Positions 54,827 through 62,337 of a stretch of DNA of 64,000 bases are shown one piece after another. The notes beneath the pieces were generated by a model. That model did no database searches. It worked only from the letters and a program-made list of their open reading frames with translations, and was not told where the DNA came from. This stretch comes from Solitalea canadensis DSM 3403. GTDB taxonomy: Bacteria > Bacteroidota > Bacteroidia > Sphingobacteriales > Sphingobacteriaceae. The stretch is from NCBI RefSeq assembly GCF_000242635.2, contig NC_017770.1, forward strand, positions 2,802,669 to 2,866,668, written 5' to 3'. Positions within the stretch are counted from its first letter, which is position 1. Every line of letters begins with the position of its first letter. A program made the translations under genes and the position numbers.

Positions 54827-56013
54827 TCGTCTACAATAAAACCTGGCTTGATAACTTAAAAATACAGCAGGAAGCTGAACAAGCCAACGATAACGGATAC
54901 ATATCTGCTGAGGAACTAAAAAACATTCAACAGAAATATCCGGTTGGGTTTTACACTCCGAATTTATTTATCAGAATAGGCTTATTTATTCTGACCTGCA
55001 TCATCATACTTTTTTCCTGCGGCCTGATCGGGTTGATACTGGCTGATGCCATTGACTCTGAAACTGGTTTTGCTGTGTTAGCTATTATTGGAGGTATAAG
55101 CATTTATGCAATTTTAGAAAGAGTAATGATAAAAGACAAACATCATTATCGCTCAGGGGTTGATGATGCTTTACTCTATTGCAGTGCGATACTAATTTCA
55201 TCAGGTGTTTATATTTTGCTTTATAAAATGATGAATGATAATCTGGATGTATATCCGGAAATACCTGCCTTTTTGCTGTGTGTTTTTGCGGCACTTCTCA
55301 CGCTCAGATTTGCCGATTCATTAATGTGTACGATCGCCTATTTATCTTTTTTCTTTTGCTGTTATAGCATTATCATAAAGAGTTCATCATGGGGAATAGC
55401 AATCGCTCCTTTCTTTTTAATGTTGATTTCGGCCTTGGTTTACCTTTGGGCTGCTAAAACAGATAAAAAACAAAAGGCAATGAATTACAGCATTTGTCTT
55501 ATCATTTTACAAATTGCAAGTTTAACCACCTTATACCTTTCCGGAAACTATTTTATAGTCCGCGAATTAGGAAGCAGTATTTCCGGACTACCTGAAGAAG
55601 CTCCGTTACCATTAGGCTGGTTCTTTTGGTTATGGACAATCGCTATTCCTTTTGTTTATATCGGTTGGGGAATTAAGAAAAAGGATGTGGTTTTAATCAG
55701 GATGGGATTGTTATTAATAGCCATTGCAGCATTTACGTTCAGAAATTACTACCACGTTATGCCAATTGAAGTTACGTTAACCCTATGCGGAATAGCGGCC
55801 ATAGGCATTGCATACAGTATTATAAAGTACTTAACACCGTCTAAAAATGGTTTTACTTACGAAGATTCAGATGAGAAGCATTTTATGGATAAGTTAAATG
55901 TGGAAGCAGTTGTTATCGCTCAAACGTTCGGTCCTGCCCAAACACAACCATCCGGTGAAACAGGCTTCGGCGGCGGCGATTTTGGCGGCGGCGGCGCCGG
56001 AGATAAATTCTAG
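54823..56013 (+). CDS. Polytopic membrane protein with glycine-rich tail
   Basis: The 396-residue partner of the gene before it has a short helical N-terminal part (QQEAEQANDNGYISAEELKNI), about nine membrane segments to residue ~345 and a cytoplasmic tail that ends in Gly-rich sequence (FGGGDFGGGGAGDKF). Such tails are typical of TPM-domain and related membrane proteins in Bacteroidota and may act in protein-protein contact. I assign no specific function. It overlaps the upstream gene by 4 bp and ends at a strong bidirectional terminator. Confidence 0.75.
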   Translation: MIVYNKTWLDNLKIQQEAEQANDNGYISAEELKNIQQKYPVGFYTPNLFIRIGLFILTCIIILFSCGLIGLILADAIDSETGFAVLAIIGGISIYAILERVMIKDKHHYRSGVDDALLYCSAILISSGVYILLYKMMNDNLDVYPEIPAFLLCVFAALLTLRFADSLMCTIAYLSFFFCCYSIIIKSSSWGIAIAPFFLMLISALVYLWAAKTDKKQKAMNYSICLIILQIASLTTLYLSGNYFIVRELGSSISGLPEEAPLPLGWFFWLWTIAIPFVYIGWGIKKKDVVLIRMGLLLIAIAAFTFRNYYHVMPIEVTLTLCGIAAIGIAYSIIKYLTPSKNGFTYEDSDEKHFMDKLNVEAVVIAQTFGPAQTQPSGETGFGGGDFGGGGAGDKF

Positions 56014-56017
56014 AATC

Positions 56018-56076
56018 AACCGCAAAGACGCTAAGACACAAAGAAATAAACTTTGCGCCTTAGCGTCTTAGCGGTT
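56018..56076. terminator. Bidirectional terminator, same palindromic repeat family
   Basis: Arms 56018-56035 (AACCGCAAAGACGCTAAG) and 56059-56076 pair at 17 of 18 positions, around the loop ACACAAAGAAATAAACTTTGCGC. It separates the membrane protein gene from the convergent holA. The layout matches 20682-20740. Confidence 0.8.
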
Positions 56077-56086
56077 ATTTAAATTA

Positions 56087-57112
56087 TTAATGTAGTATTT
56101 TCCAAACCAGTTCTTTCATCAGCTCACCTTCTTCCGTGTTGCCGGTACTTCCAACGCCTTTACTCTTTAAATCGTATTGACGTAAAAGACTGATAATCTG
56201 CATGGTTTTACCTTGTGGATAATTTCGGGCAGCAATTTCATAGTCGCCCACAAAAAAAGGATTTACTCCCAATGCCGAAGCTACAGCGGGTTTTGACTTA
56301 TCTTTTAAACAATGGTAAACAAATATCTTACTGAAATATCCGGCTAACGTAGCAAATACCACCACTGCAGGATTTTCTTTTTTATTAGCCGCAAAGTAGT
56401 TAACAATGCGGTTTGCTTTAAGAACATCTCGTTTACCTAATGCATTCTGAAATTCGAAAACATTATATTCTTTACTGATACCAATATTTTCCTCGATCTC
56501 TTTTGTACCGATTTCAGTTCCTTTAGAAATGTTGATCATCAGTTTTTCCAATTCATTGGAAATCTTTAACAAATCATTTCCTAAATATTCTGCAAGTAAG
56601 GCGGTTGCCTGAGGACTTATTCGTACGCCTTGCTCCTGAACGTGTTCCGTGATCCACCCTGGAACCTGGTTGTCGTAAAGTTTTTTGGATTCAAACAGGA
56701 TACCGTTTTTTTCAATGTTTTTAAACATTTTCAGACGACCGTCGATTTTACCGTGTTTGTAACAAAAAACCAAAACAGTAGATCGTAAAGGATTCTCAAT
56801 ATATGCCGCAAATGGGTCCTGATCCTTATCTCCTTTATCCTTCCCGAACTTTATATTTTGTGCCTCTTTTACAATTACCACCTGATGTTCGCTCATCATC
56901 GGATAACGTTTCGCATTATTCAAAATAGTAATGATATCAGTGTCTTTACCGTATAAAACAGTTTGATTAAAACCTTTTTCGGCCTCAGAAAGCACATTAT
57001 TTTCAATATAATTACCGATTAGGTCGATATAATATTCTTCCTCCCCATGTAAAAAATAGATCGGACGGTATTTTTTGGCTTTTAATTCTTTTATGATTTC
57101 CGAAGCAGTCAT
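56087..57112 (-). CDS. holA: DNA polymerase III subunit delta
   Basis: This 341-residue protein is the delta subunit of the clamp loader, which opens the beta clamp on DNA. The start PIYFLHGEEEYYIDLIGNYI and VVIVKEAQNI, the second-domain motif TVLVFCYKHGKIDGRLKMFK, and the C-terminal collar part EYNVFEFQNALGKRDVLKANRIV are typical. Length is normal. It is a housekeeping gene that ends in the shared terminator. Delta subunits lack ATPase motifs, and none is seen here. Confidence 0.95.
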   Translation of the reverse strand: MTASEIIKELKAKKYRPIYFLHGEEEYYIDLIGNYIENNVLSEAEKGFNQTVLYGKDTDIITILNNAKRYPMMSEHQVVIVKEAQNIKFGKDKGDKDQDPFAAYIENPLRSTVLVFCYKHGKIDGRLKMFKNIEKNGILFESKKLYDNQVPGWITEHVQEQGVRISPQATALLAEYLGNDLLKISNELEKLMINISKGTEIGTKEIEENIGISKEYNVFEFQNALGKRDVLKANRIVNYFAANKKENPAVVVFATLAGYFSKIFVYHCLKDKSKPAVASALGVNPFFVGDYEIAARNYPQGKTMQIISLLRQYDLKSKGVGSTGNTEEGELMKELVWKILH

Positions 57113-57140
57113 TTCGTAAAAGTAAGATTTATAAGGATGC

Positions 57141-57270
57141 TCGCAAAGTCGCGAAGACGCAAAGAAAAAAGATTAAAAATTGCGTGTTTCGAGTTACGAA
57201 TTATAACAAATTAAACTAATAAGATTCCCTGAAATGATCGGGAATAATCTTAGCGTTTTAGCGTCTCTGT
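57141..57270. repeat. Degraded copy of the CGCAAAGACGC palindromic repeat
   Basis: The left part CTCGCAAAGTCGCGAAGACGC (57140-57160, then AAAGAAAAAA) and a right part TTAGCGTTTTAGCGTCTCTGTGG (57249-57271) recall the 20682 and 56018 elements, but the centre is expanded to about 90 bp. The right arm overlaps the last codons of the downstream gene (57250). It lies between holA and that gene. Confidence 0.6.
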
Positions 57271-57720
57271 GGTATAAACCGGCACTTCCTGTAAAAACTG
57301 GTAGGTTTTGTTTTCGTGATCAATTTCACAGCAATAATGCTCCAACCCATTTGTTAGTACAATGATTCTCGCCTTATGAGTGATATTATATTGCGCCAGT
57401 TGATCAAAGGCTTTCTGGGTCAATTTTACCGTATCGGCTTTACATTCTACCAATAAGTATTTTTCTCCTTGTGTGTTAAACAACAAAATATCAGAACGTT
57501 TTGCCAGTTCATTCACTTTTAAACCTCCTTCAATATTGATTAACCCCTTTGGATAATTACGTTCTTTAATTAAGTATTGAATAAAATGCTGACGCACCCA
57601 TTCTTCCGGCGTAAGAATCAAATGTTTCTTGCGGATCTCATCAAATATGTACAGCTTCCCTCCTTCTTCTTTTAGCTGAAAAGGAAATGGAGGAAGATTC
57701 AATGCAGGTAATTGAGGCAT
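57250..57720 (-). CDS. HSDR_N-type protein with PD-(D/E)xK nuclease fold
   Basis: The 156-residue protein (start MPQLPALNLPPFPF) belongs to the type I restriction enzyme R N-terminal-like family, which is often found next to holA in Bacteroidota. The nuclease-fold residues are visible: Asp in RSDILLF and the ECK of LLVECKADTVKL, plus a Glu further up in NIEGG. No helicase or methylase is nearby, so this is the solitary form of the family, function unknown. A start 8 codons further up (57744) is possible. The last few codons (ETLKR) are made by a dispersed palindromic repeat. Confidence 0.85.
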   Translation of the reverse strand: MPQLPALNLPPFPFQLKEEGGKLYIFDEIRKKHLILTPEEWVRQHFIQYLIKERNYPKGLINIEGGLKVNELAKRSDILLFNTQGEKYLLVECKADTVKLTQKAFDQLAQYNITHKARIIVLTNGLEHYCCEIDHENKTYQFLQEVPVYTTETLKR

Positions 57721-57789
57721 GGCGCAAAGGTAGGTATTTGACATTTTTGATTTATATCAGTCCGTACTTTTAAATATCATCAAAACAAA

Positions 57790-57797
57790 TATCTTTG
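57790..57797 (+). promoter_or_regulatory. -7 promoter element of the polyamine operon
   Basis: TATCTTTG fits the Bacteroidota -7 consensus TAnnTTTG. It is 30 bp before the start of the speD-like gene. No clear TTG -33 partner is seen at the usual spacing. Confidence 0.45.
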
Positions 57798-57826
57798 CCC
57801 GACAACTAATCAGCTACACTAAATTA

Positions 57827-58183
57827 ATGACGAGCTATAAGCCCGGCTTACACATTATTGCCGAATTTTCATCTGCCAAAAACAATCTGCTCTCTGACCA
57901 TACTTTTTGTAAACCTTTTTTTGATGAACTGATCAACCGTTTTGAACTTTCAAAAGTGGGCGAAGTGTATCATAACTTCGAAAACGGAGGGTTTACAGCT
58001 GTAATTTGCTTAACTGAATCACATCTTTCAATCCACACATGGCCTGAGTTTAACCTGGCAACGTTTGATGTTTTTCTCTCCAATTTCAAACAGGTAAACA
58101 ACCATAAGGTAAAGGCGATCTATGCTGAAACACTTGATTTTTTTGGTGGTTCTGAAATGAATAAACATGAAATTGCACGCTAA
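57827..58183 (+). CDS. speD: SpeD-like pyruvoyl-dependent decarboxylase (S-adenosylmethionine decarboxylase family)
   Basis: The 118-residue proenzyme has the family's processing site in TESHLSIHTWPE: self-cleavage between Glu64 and Ser65 makes the pyruvoyl group from Ser65, and His70 matches the processing His. Class 1b SpeD enzymes of this length make decarboxylated AdoMet, the aminopropyl donor for spermidine. The Cys that donates a proton in classical SpeD (after DVFT) is Ser85 here (DVFLS). Some SpeD relatives lacking the usual residues decarboxylate ornithine or arginine instead, so the substrate is open. It is the first gene of a close-set operon that also has a spermidine synthase. 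Its stop overlaps the next ATG (TAATG). Confidence 0.88.
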   Translation: MTSYKPGLHIIAEFSSAKNNLLSDHTFCKPFFDELINRFELSKVGEVYHNFENGGFTAVICLTESHLSIHTWPEFNLATFDVFLSNFKQVNNHKVKAIYAETLDFFGGSEMNKHEIAR

Positions 58184-59484
58184 TGGGAGATTTACTGAAT
58201 CATAAGCATTTAACCAGCACCGGGTTTGTAAATTGTCCTGATTGCGGCACCCAGTTTAAGGTATTTGATTATACCAATAGCAATCATTTCGGATGTGCAA
58301 ACTGCCATACCTTTTTCACTTTCCGTATGCAGATCAGATCCTTTAACATAAAGGATTTTGAGGCAAAACCTGCCATACCGATAGGCAGTATCGGAACATT
58401 TGAAGGCAATTCGTATACACTTGCCGGATTTATGGTAAAAAAGGAAAAAGGAAATAATTATAAATGGCGCGAATACCTCTTAATTAATGCCGAAAAAGGA
58501 TATGCGTTTTTATCAGAATTTGACGGGCACTGGAACTTTATCGCTGGTACTAATCATTACCCTGATTTAACTTCAGTAAAAGGCAATAACTATTCGGTTA
58601 CTTATCAGGACAAGGAATATAAGCTGTTTAATAAATATGAGCCACAGTTGCTTTATGCAGCAGGCGAGTTCGATTGGGATGTTGTTAATGAGCATATTAA
58701 TGCACGAGAACTGATTGCGCCTCCTTGTATGCTTGTTCGCGAAAACCAGGGAAAGTCAGGCGACTGGTTCCTCGCAACTTATAATACTCCTTCAGAGGTG
58801 GCTGAGGCTTTCAAAATTAAGAGAAACGTACTCCCTACCCGTTTTGGTGTCGGAGCTAATCAACCTGCAGCATTTGAAAGACAATTCAACGGCTTAATGA
58901 TGGTAACTACATTTACAGTTATTCTGATGTTTGCGATCTTATGGGCGTTCAATTTTAATAAGCCCGAAAAAGAGGTCTTTCATGAAAACTACATTCCTCA
59001 ACGTGATTCTGCCGGTTGGGGAGGCGGAAGTTATAAGACCATTAATACAGGCAGCTTTAAAGTAGATGGCCCTACAGCTTTGAATGTTGAGTTACGTTCG
59101 GATGTGAGTAATGAATGGATGGAAGTTCCAATAACACTCATCAATGACAAAACCGGTCAGTTTTATGATTTCAGCAAAGCCATTGAATTTTATCATGGAT
59201 ATGAAGATGGCGAATCATGGACGGAAGGCAGCCGTGATGCCAATGCTGTACTAAGTAATATTCCTTCTGGCTATTATCACCTAAGCATTGAACCTGCATC
59301 CGATGGACGCGGAGATGAAGGACTAGAAGTGGTGATCACTCAAAACACCATACTGTGGTCTAACTTTTTCATTTTCTTACTCCTCATTGCAGTTTATCCT
59401 ATTTTTCAATTTGTAAGAAGGGCCTATTTCGATCGTCAACGCTGGTCGAACAGTGATTATTCTCCTTATGATAGAGACAATTAG
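58183..59484 (+). CDS. DUF4178 membrane protein with zinc ribbon
   Basis: In this 433-residue protein residues 18-41 are a zinc ribbon (Cys18, Cys21, Cys38, Cys41), followed by one or two DUF4178 units (~60-215: SFTLAGF-type and YAFLSEFDGHWNF). Two membrane helices (~238-258 and ~390-412) flank a ~130-residue extracytoplasmic domain (SWTEGSRDANAVLSNIPSGYY). DUF4178 proteins occur in clusters with DUF350, PspA and polyamine genes and are suspected to act at the membrane. The product is not characterised. It overlaps the speD-like gene by one base and sits 3 bp before a tiny membrane protein gene. Confidence 0.82.
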   Translation: MGDLLNHKHLTSTGFVNCPDCGTQFKVFDYTNSNHFGCANCHTFFTFRMQIRSFNIKDFEAKPAIPIGSIGTFEGNSYTLAGFMVKKEKGNNYKWREYLLINAEKGYAFLSEFDGHWNFIAGTNHYPDLTSVKGNNYSVTYQDKEYKLFNKYEPQLLYAAGEFDWDVVNEHINARELIAPPCMLVRENQGKSGDWFLATYNTPSEVAEAFKIKRNVLPTRFGVGANQPAAFERQFNGLMMVTTFTVILMFAILWAFNFNKPEKEVFHENYIPQRDSAGWGGGSYKTINTGSFKVDGPTALNVELRSDVSNEWMEVPITLINDKTGQFYDFSKAIEFYHGYEDGESWTEGSRDANAVLSNIPSGYYHLSIEPASDGRGDEGLEVVITQNTILWSNFFIFLLLIAVYPIFQFVRRAYFDRQRWSNSDYSPYDRDN

Positions 59485-59487
59485 ATT

Positions 59488-59649
59488 ATGCTACAAAATT
59501 TAAAAGAACTAAAATATTACATCCTGCTGCTTATGATCGCATTGGGAGGCTATACGTGGTTAACACTTAACGGAATTAAGCTATTGGGCGACGATAACCA
59601 AAGCAAAGAAAACCGGAGTGGCTATACACGTAGTTATTATCACAAATAA
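59488..59649 (+). CDS. 53-residue single-span membrane protein
   Basis: An ATG 3 bp after the DUF4178 stop codon opens MLQNLKELKYYILLLMIALG, a single membrane helix (~9-30), with a polar tail rich in Asp, Ser and Tyr (NRSGYTRSYYHK). It fits tightly between DUF4178 and DUF350 genes, which argues that it is translated. No family is recognised. It is likely to be a small subunit of the membrane complex. Confidence 0.65.
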   Translation: MLQNLKELKYYILLLMIALGGYTWLTLNGIKLLGDDNQSKENRSGYTRSYYHK

Positions 59650-59670
59650 AAAACTTAAACTACTACTAAT

Positions 59671-59895
59671 ATGACTTTATCTGAACTTATTAACGTAAAA
59701 TATGTTGTGGCTTCCATTTTATATTCGGGCCTGGGTATCTTAATTTTATTAGTTTCATTCTGGATAATTGAAAAAATCACTCCAGAAAATCTTTGGAAAG
59801 AAATCCTTGAAAAAAGAAATATGGCGCTGGCTTTAATGGCTTCTGCCTACATGATCGCATTGGCAATTATCATTGCTTCGGCAATACACGGTTAA
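59671..59895 (+). CDS. DUF350 membrane protein
   Basis: The 74-residue protein has two membrane helices (VASILYSGLGILILLVSFWI and MALALMASAYMIALAIIIAS) around a basic loop, which is one DUF350 unit (most relatives have two). DUF350 proteins include YjfL of the E. coli yjfIJKLMC cluster, which also has a spermidine-linked ATP-grasp gene. Function is not known, though such proteins are thought to act at the membrane under stress. It lies 21 bp after the tiny membrane protein and 12 bp before a TPR gene. Confidence 0.85.
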   Translation: MTLSELINVKYVVASILYSGLGILILLVSFWIIEKITPENLWKEILEKRNMALALMASAYMIALAIIIASAIHG

Positions 59896-59907
59896 ATTTT
59901 CATCGAA

Positions 59908-60795
59908 ATGAAAAGAATACTAGTGCTCGGAATTCTATTAACAGGAGGTTTCTTTGCCAAAGCGCAGGAAACCGCTGTTCGAATAGCCGAAAATGCCTGT
60001 AAATGCATTGAATCGGTGCGCACAATTGAACCCGATTCTTTACAGGCTCAAATCAACCAATGCATTAGTAGCGCATCTGCTTCCGTAATTCTGAATGGAC
60101 CTGATGAAGAACGAAAGAAATACACCACAGTTCAAGGGATACAATCCTTATTGCAGTCATCGATGGAGGTACTCTTTGAGCAGTGTCCAAATTATCGCAA
60201 CGCCGTTATAAATATTAAAACGGTGGAGTATTATACCCTTTCAAAGGACGAAAATGCGAACAAGGCCTACTTGAAAGGAAATACATATGCCGAAGTAAAG
60301 GAATATGGAGCAGCTATTAAAGAGTACTTAAAAGCAATTGCGATAGATTCTCTGTTCATTTTTGCCCTTGACAATACAGCCATCTGCTATCGGAAAACTT
60401 CGGATTACACCAATGCAGAAAAGTATTACAAAAAATCACTGCAGGTTTTTCCACAGGGAGATGTGGCCTTGTTAAATATTGCAGGCATCTGTTTGTTTAA
60501 AAAACAGAATGAAAAAGCCCTGGAATATTTTAAACAGTTGCGATTTTATCATCCTCATAATGCTGAGGGTTATTTTGGCATTGCTAAAGTATCTTTTGAA
60601 GCTCAAGAATATGAAGAGGCTTTGGATAACGCATTCAGGGCTTACCGGATCTACAGTGAAAACAAATCACCTTATGTGGAAGATGGGAAAAAATTGATTG
60701 CCATAATCTACAATACACTTAAAGAGAAAAATAAACTCGACTTATTTAATCAAAAGGCCAAACAATACAATATTTCATTTGAAGGATCTAATTGA
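59908..60795 (+). CDS. Exported TPR protein of the polyamine operon
   Basis: The 295-residue protein has a signal peptide (ends FFAKAQ), a small Cys-containing region (~20-105: NACKCIESVRTI, INQCISS, FEQCPNY) and about four TPR units (~115-270: YAEVKEYGAAIKEYLKAIAI, YTNAEKYYKKSLQVFPQ, EKALEYFKQLRFYHPHNAE). TPRs scaffold other proteins. Its likely periplasmic place agrees with the extracytoplasmic domain of the DUF4178 protein, so the two may interact. It is in the same operon, 12 bp after the DUF350 gene. Confidence 0.82.
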   Translation: MKRILVLGILLTGGFFAKAQETAVRIAENACKCIESVRTIEPDSLQAQINQCISSASASVILNGPDEERKKYTTVQGIQSLLQSSMEVLFEQCPNYRNAVINIKTVEYYTLSKDENANKAYLKGNTYAEVKEYGAAIKEYLKAIAIDSLFIFALDNTAICYRKTSDYTNAEKYYKKSLQVFPQGDVALLNIAGICLFKKQNEKALEYFKQLRFYHPHNAEGYFGIAKVSFEAQEYEEALDNAFRAYRIYSENKSPYVEDGKKLIAIIYNTLKEKNKLDLFNQKAKQYNISFEGSN

Positions 60796-60822
60796 TCTTT
60801 CTGTTAAGCATTAGTTAATACA

Positions 60823-62337
60823 GTGAACCAAAACCGATTTCACATTTTATTATTACTGTCTGTTTTTGTAGTTGCTACATGCGGCCTCATTTATGAGCTG
60901 GTGGCAGGTACATTGGCAAGTTATCTTTTGGGCGACTCCGTAACCCAGTTCTCAACAATTATCGGGGTTTACCTTTTCTCCATGGGAATTGGTTCATGGT
61001 TATCAAAACATTTTGAGAAGAATCTGCTATCATGGTTCATTCAAATTGAGTTATTGGTTGGGTTGGTTGGTGGCACCAGTTCTACCCTGTTGTTTTTTTT
61101 ATTTGAACAAACCGAATCGTTCCGACTGTTATTGTACATGATGGTTATGCTTACCGGAACATTTGTAGGCTTAGAAATACCATTGCTGATGCGGATTCTC
61201 GAAAACAGGTTTGAATTTAAAGACCTGGTTTCTAAAGTATTCACATTTGACTATATCGGTGCTTTATTGGCATCAGTAATTTTTCCTTTACTGCTGATTC
61301 CCCATTTAGGAATTATCCGTACCTCTTATTTCTTCGGATTATTGAACATTGCTGTGGCAATAATTGTGTTGTGGCAGTTTAAGAAAGAAATTAGCTGGCA
61401 AAAACAACTTAAGGTGCAGGCCATTTTATGCATGGTTGTTTTGCTGGCTGGCTTTGTTTATGCGGATAAGATCATGAGCTTTACCGAATCGATGGCTTAC
61501 CCAGATAAGATCATTTACTCAAAAACCACTCATTATCAGCGCATCATAATCACTAAAAACCAACGTGAATTACGACTTTTCCTGAACGGAAACTTACAGT
61601 TCAGTTCGGCAGACGAATATCGTTATCATGAAGCATTGGTTCACCCGGGATTGGCAGCGCTTCCCTACGCAAAAAAAGTATTGGTTTTAGGAGGTGGCGA
61701 TGGACTTGCTGTACGTGAGATCCTGAAATATCCGAATGTTCAATCGGTAACTTTAGTTGACCTGGATAAAGAAATGACCTCCATGTTCACCAATAACAGC
61801 ATGTTGTCGGCTTTGAATTTACATTCATTTTCTTCTCCTAAAGTTAAAGTAATCAATACTGATGCTTTTACCTGGGCGAAAAAACAACAAAACGAGCAAT
61901 ATGATTTTATAGTGATCGATTTCCCTGATCCTTCTAATTTCTCAATCGGAAAATTATACAGCAATCGATTTTATTCAGAAATCGAGAAGTTGCTTTCACC
62001 CGAAGGTATTGTGGTTATCCAGTCTACCTCACCGTATGTTGCACCAAAATCTTTCTGGTGTATCGATAAAACGTTACAATCGGTTGGATTAAATACAGTT
62101 CCTTACCATGTATATGTTCCCTCATTTGGAGAATGGGGATACGTAATGGGCATGAAAAAGCCTTCGTACAATTTACCGGGCCAGTTTCCGGCGGGATTAA
62201 AGTTTGTGAATCAGGAAAGCCTTAAACAGATGCTGTATTTTCCCGGAGACATGGCAAAGGTTCCTACAGAAATCAACAAACTGAATAATCAGGTATTAGT
62301 GCATTATTTTGAAGATGAGTGGGCAAAGTTCTTATAA
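60823..62337 (+). CDS. speE: Membrane-fused spermidine synthase (polyamine aminopropyltransferase)
   Basis: The 504-residue protein begins with GTG. Residues 1-~225 carry about seven membrane helices (CGLIYELVAGTLASYLLG-type), and residues ~230-500 are a spermidine-synthase domain: YSKTTHYQRIIITKN, LFLNGNLQFSSADEYRYHEAL, GGGDGLAVREILKYP for AdoMet-type donor, VTLVDLDKEM, and IDFPDPSNFSIGKLYSNRFY in place of the usual DSTDPxGPA. It transfers aminopropyl from decarboxylated AdoMet to putrescine in its family, here at the membrane. Its partner gene speD begins the operon. Membrane-fused SpeE relatives are common in bacteria and not all have been shown to make spermidine. Confidence 0.88.
   Translation: MNQNRFHILLLLSVFVVATCGLIYELVAGTLASYLLGDSVTQFSTIIGVYLFSMGIGSWLSKHFEKNLLSWFIQIELLVGLVGGTSSTLLFFLFEQTESFRLLLYMMVMLTGTFVGLEIPLLMRILENRFEFKDLVSKVFTFDYIGALLASVIFPLLLIPHLGIIRTSYFFGLLNIAVAIIVLWQFKKEISWQKQLKVQAILCMVVLLAGFVYADKIMSFTESMAYPDKIIYSKTTHYQRIIITKNQRELRLFLNGNLQFSSADEYRYHEALVHPGLAALPYAKKVLVLGGGDGLAVREILKYPNVQSVTLVDLDKEMTSMFTNNSMLSALNLHSFSSPKVKVINTDAFTWAKKQQNEQYDFIVIDFPDPSNFSIGKLYSNRFYSEIEKLLSPEGIVVIQSTSPYVAPKSFWCIDKTLQSVGLNTVPYHVYVPSFGEWGYVMGMKKPSYNLPGQFPAGLKFVNQESLKQMLYFPGDMAKVPTEINKLNNQVLVHYFEDEWAKFL

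Noticed and set aside
57725-57732. TACCTTTG on the minus strand as promoter of the HSDR_N-type gene
   Set aside because: It fits the -7 consensus but lies only 4 bp from the chosen start codon and has no -33 partner.
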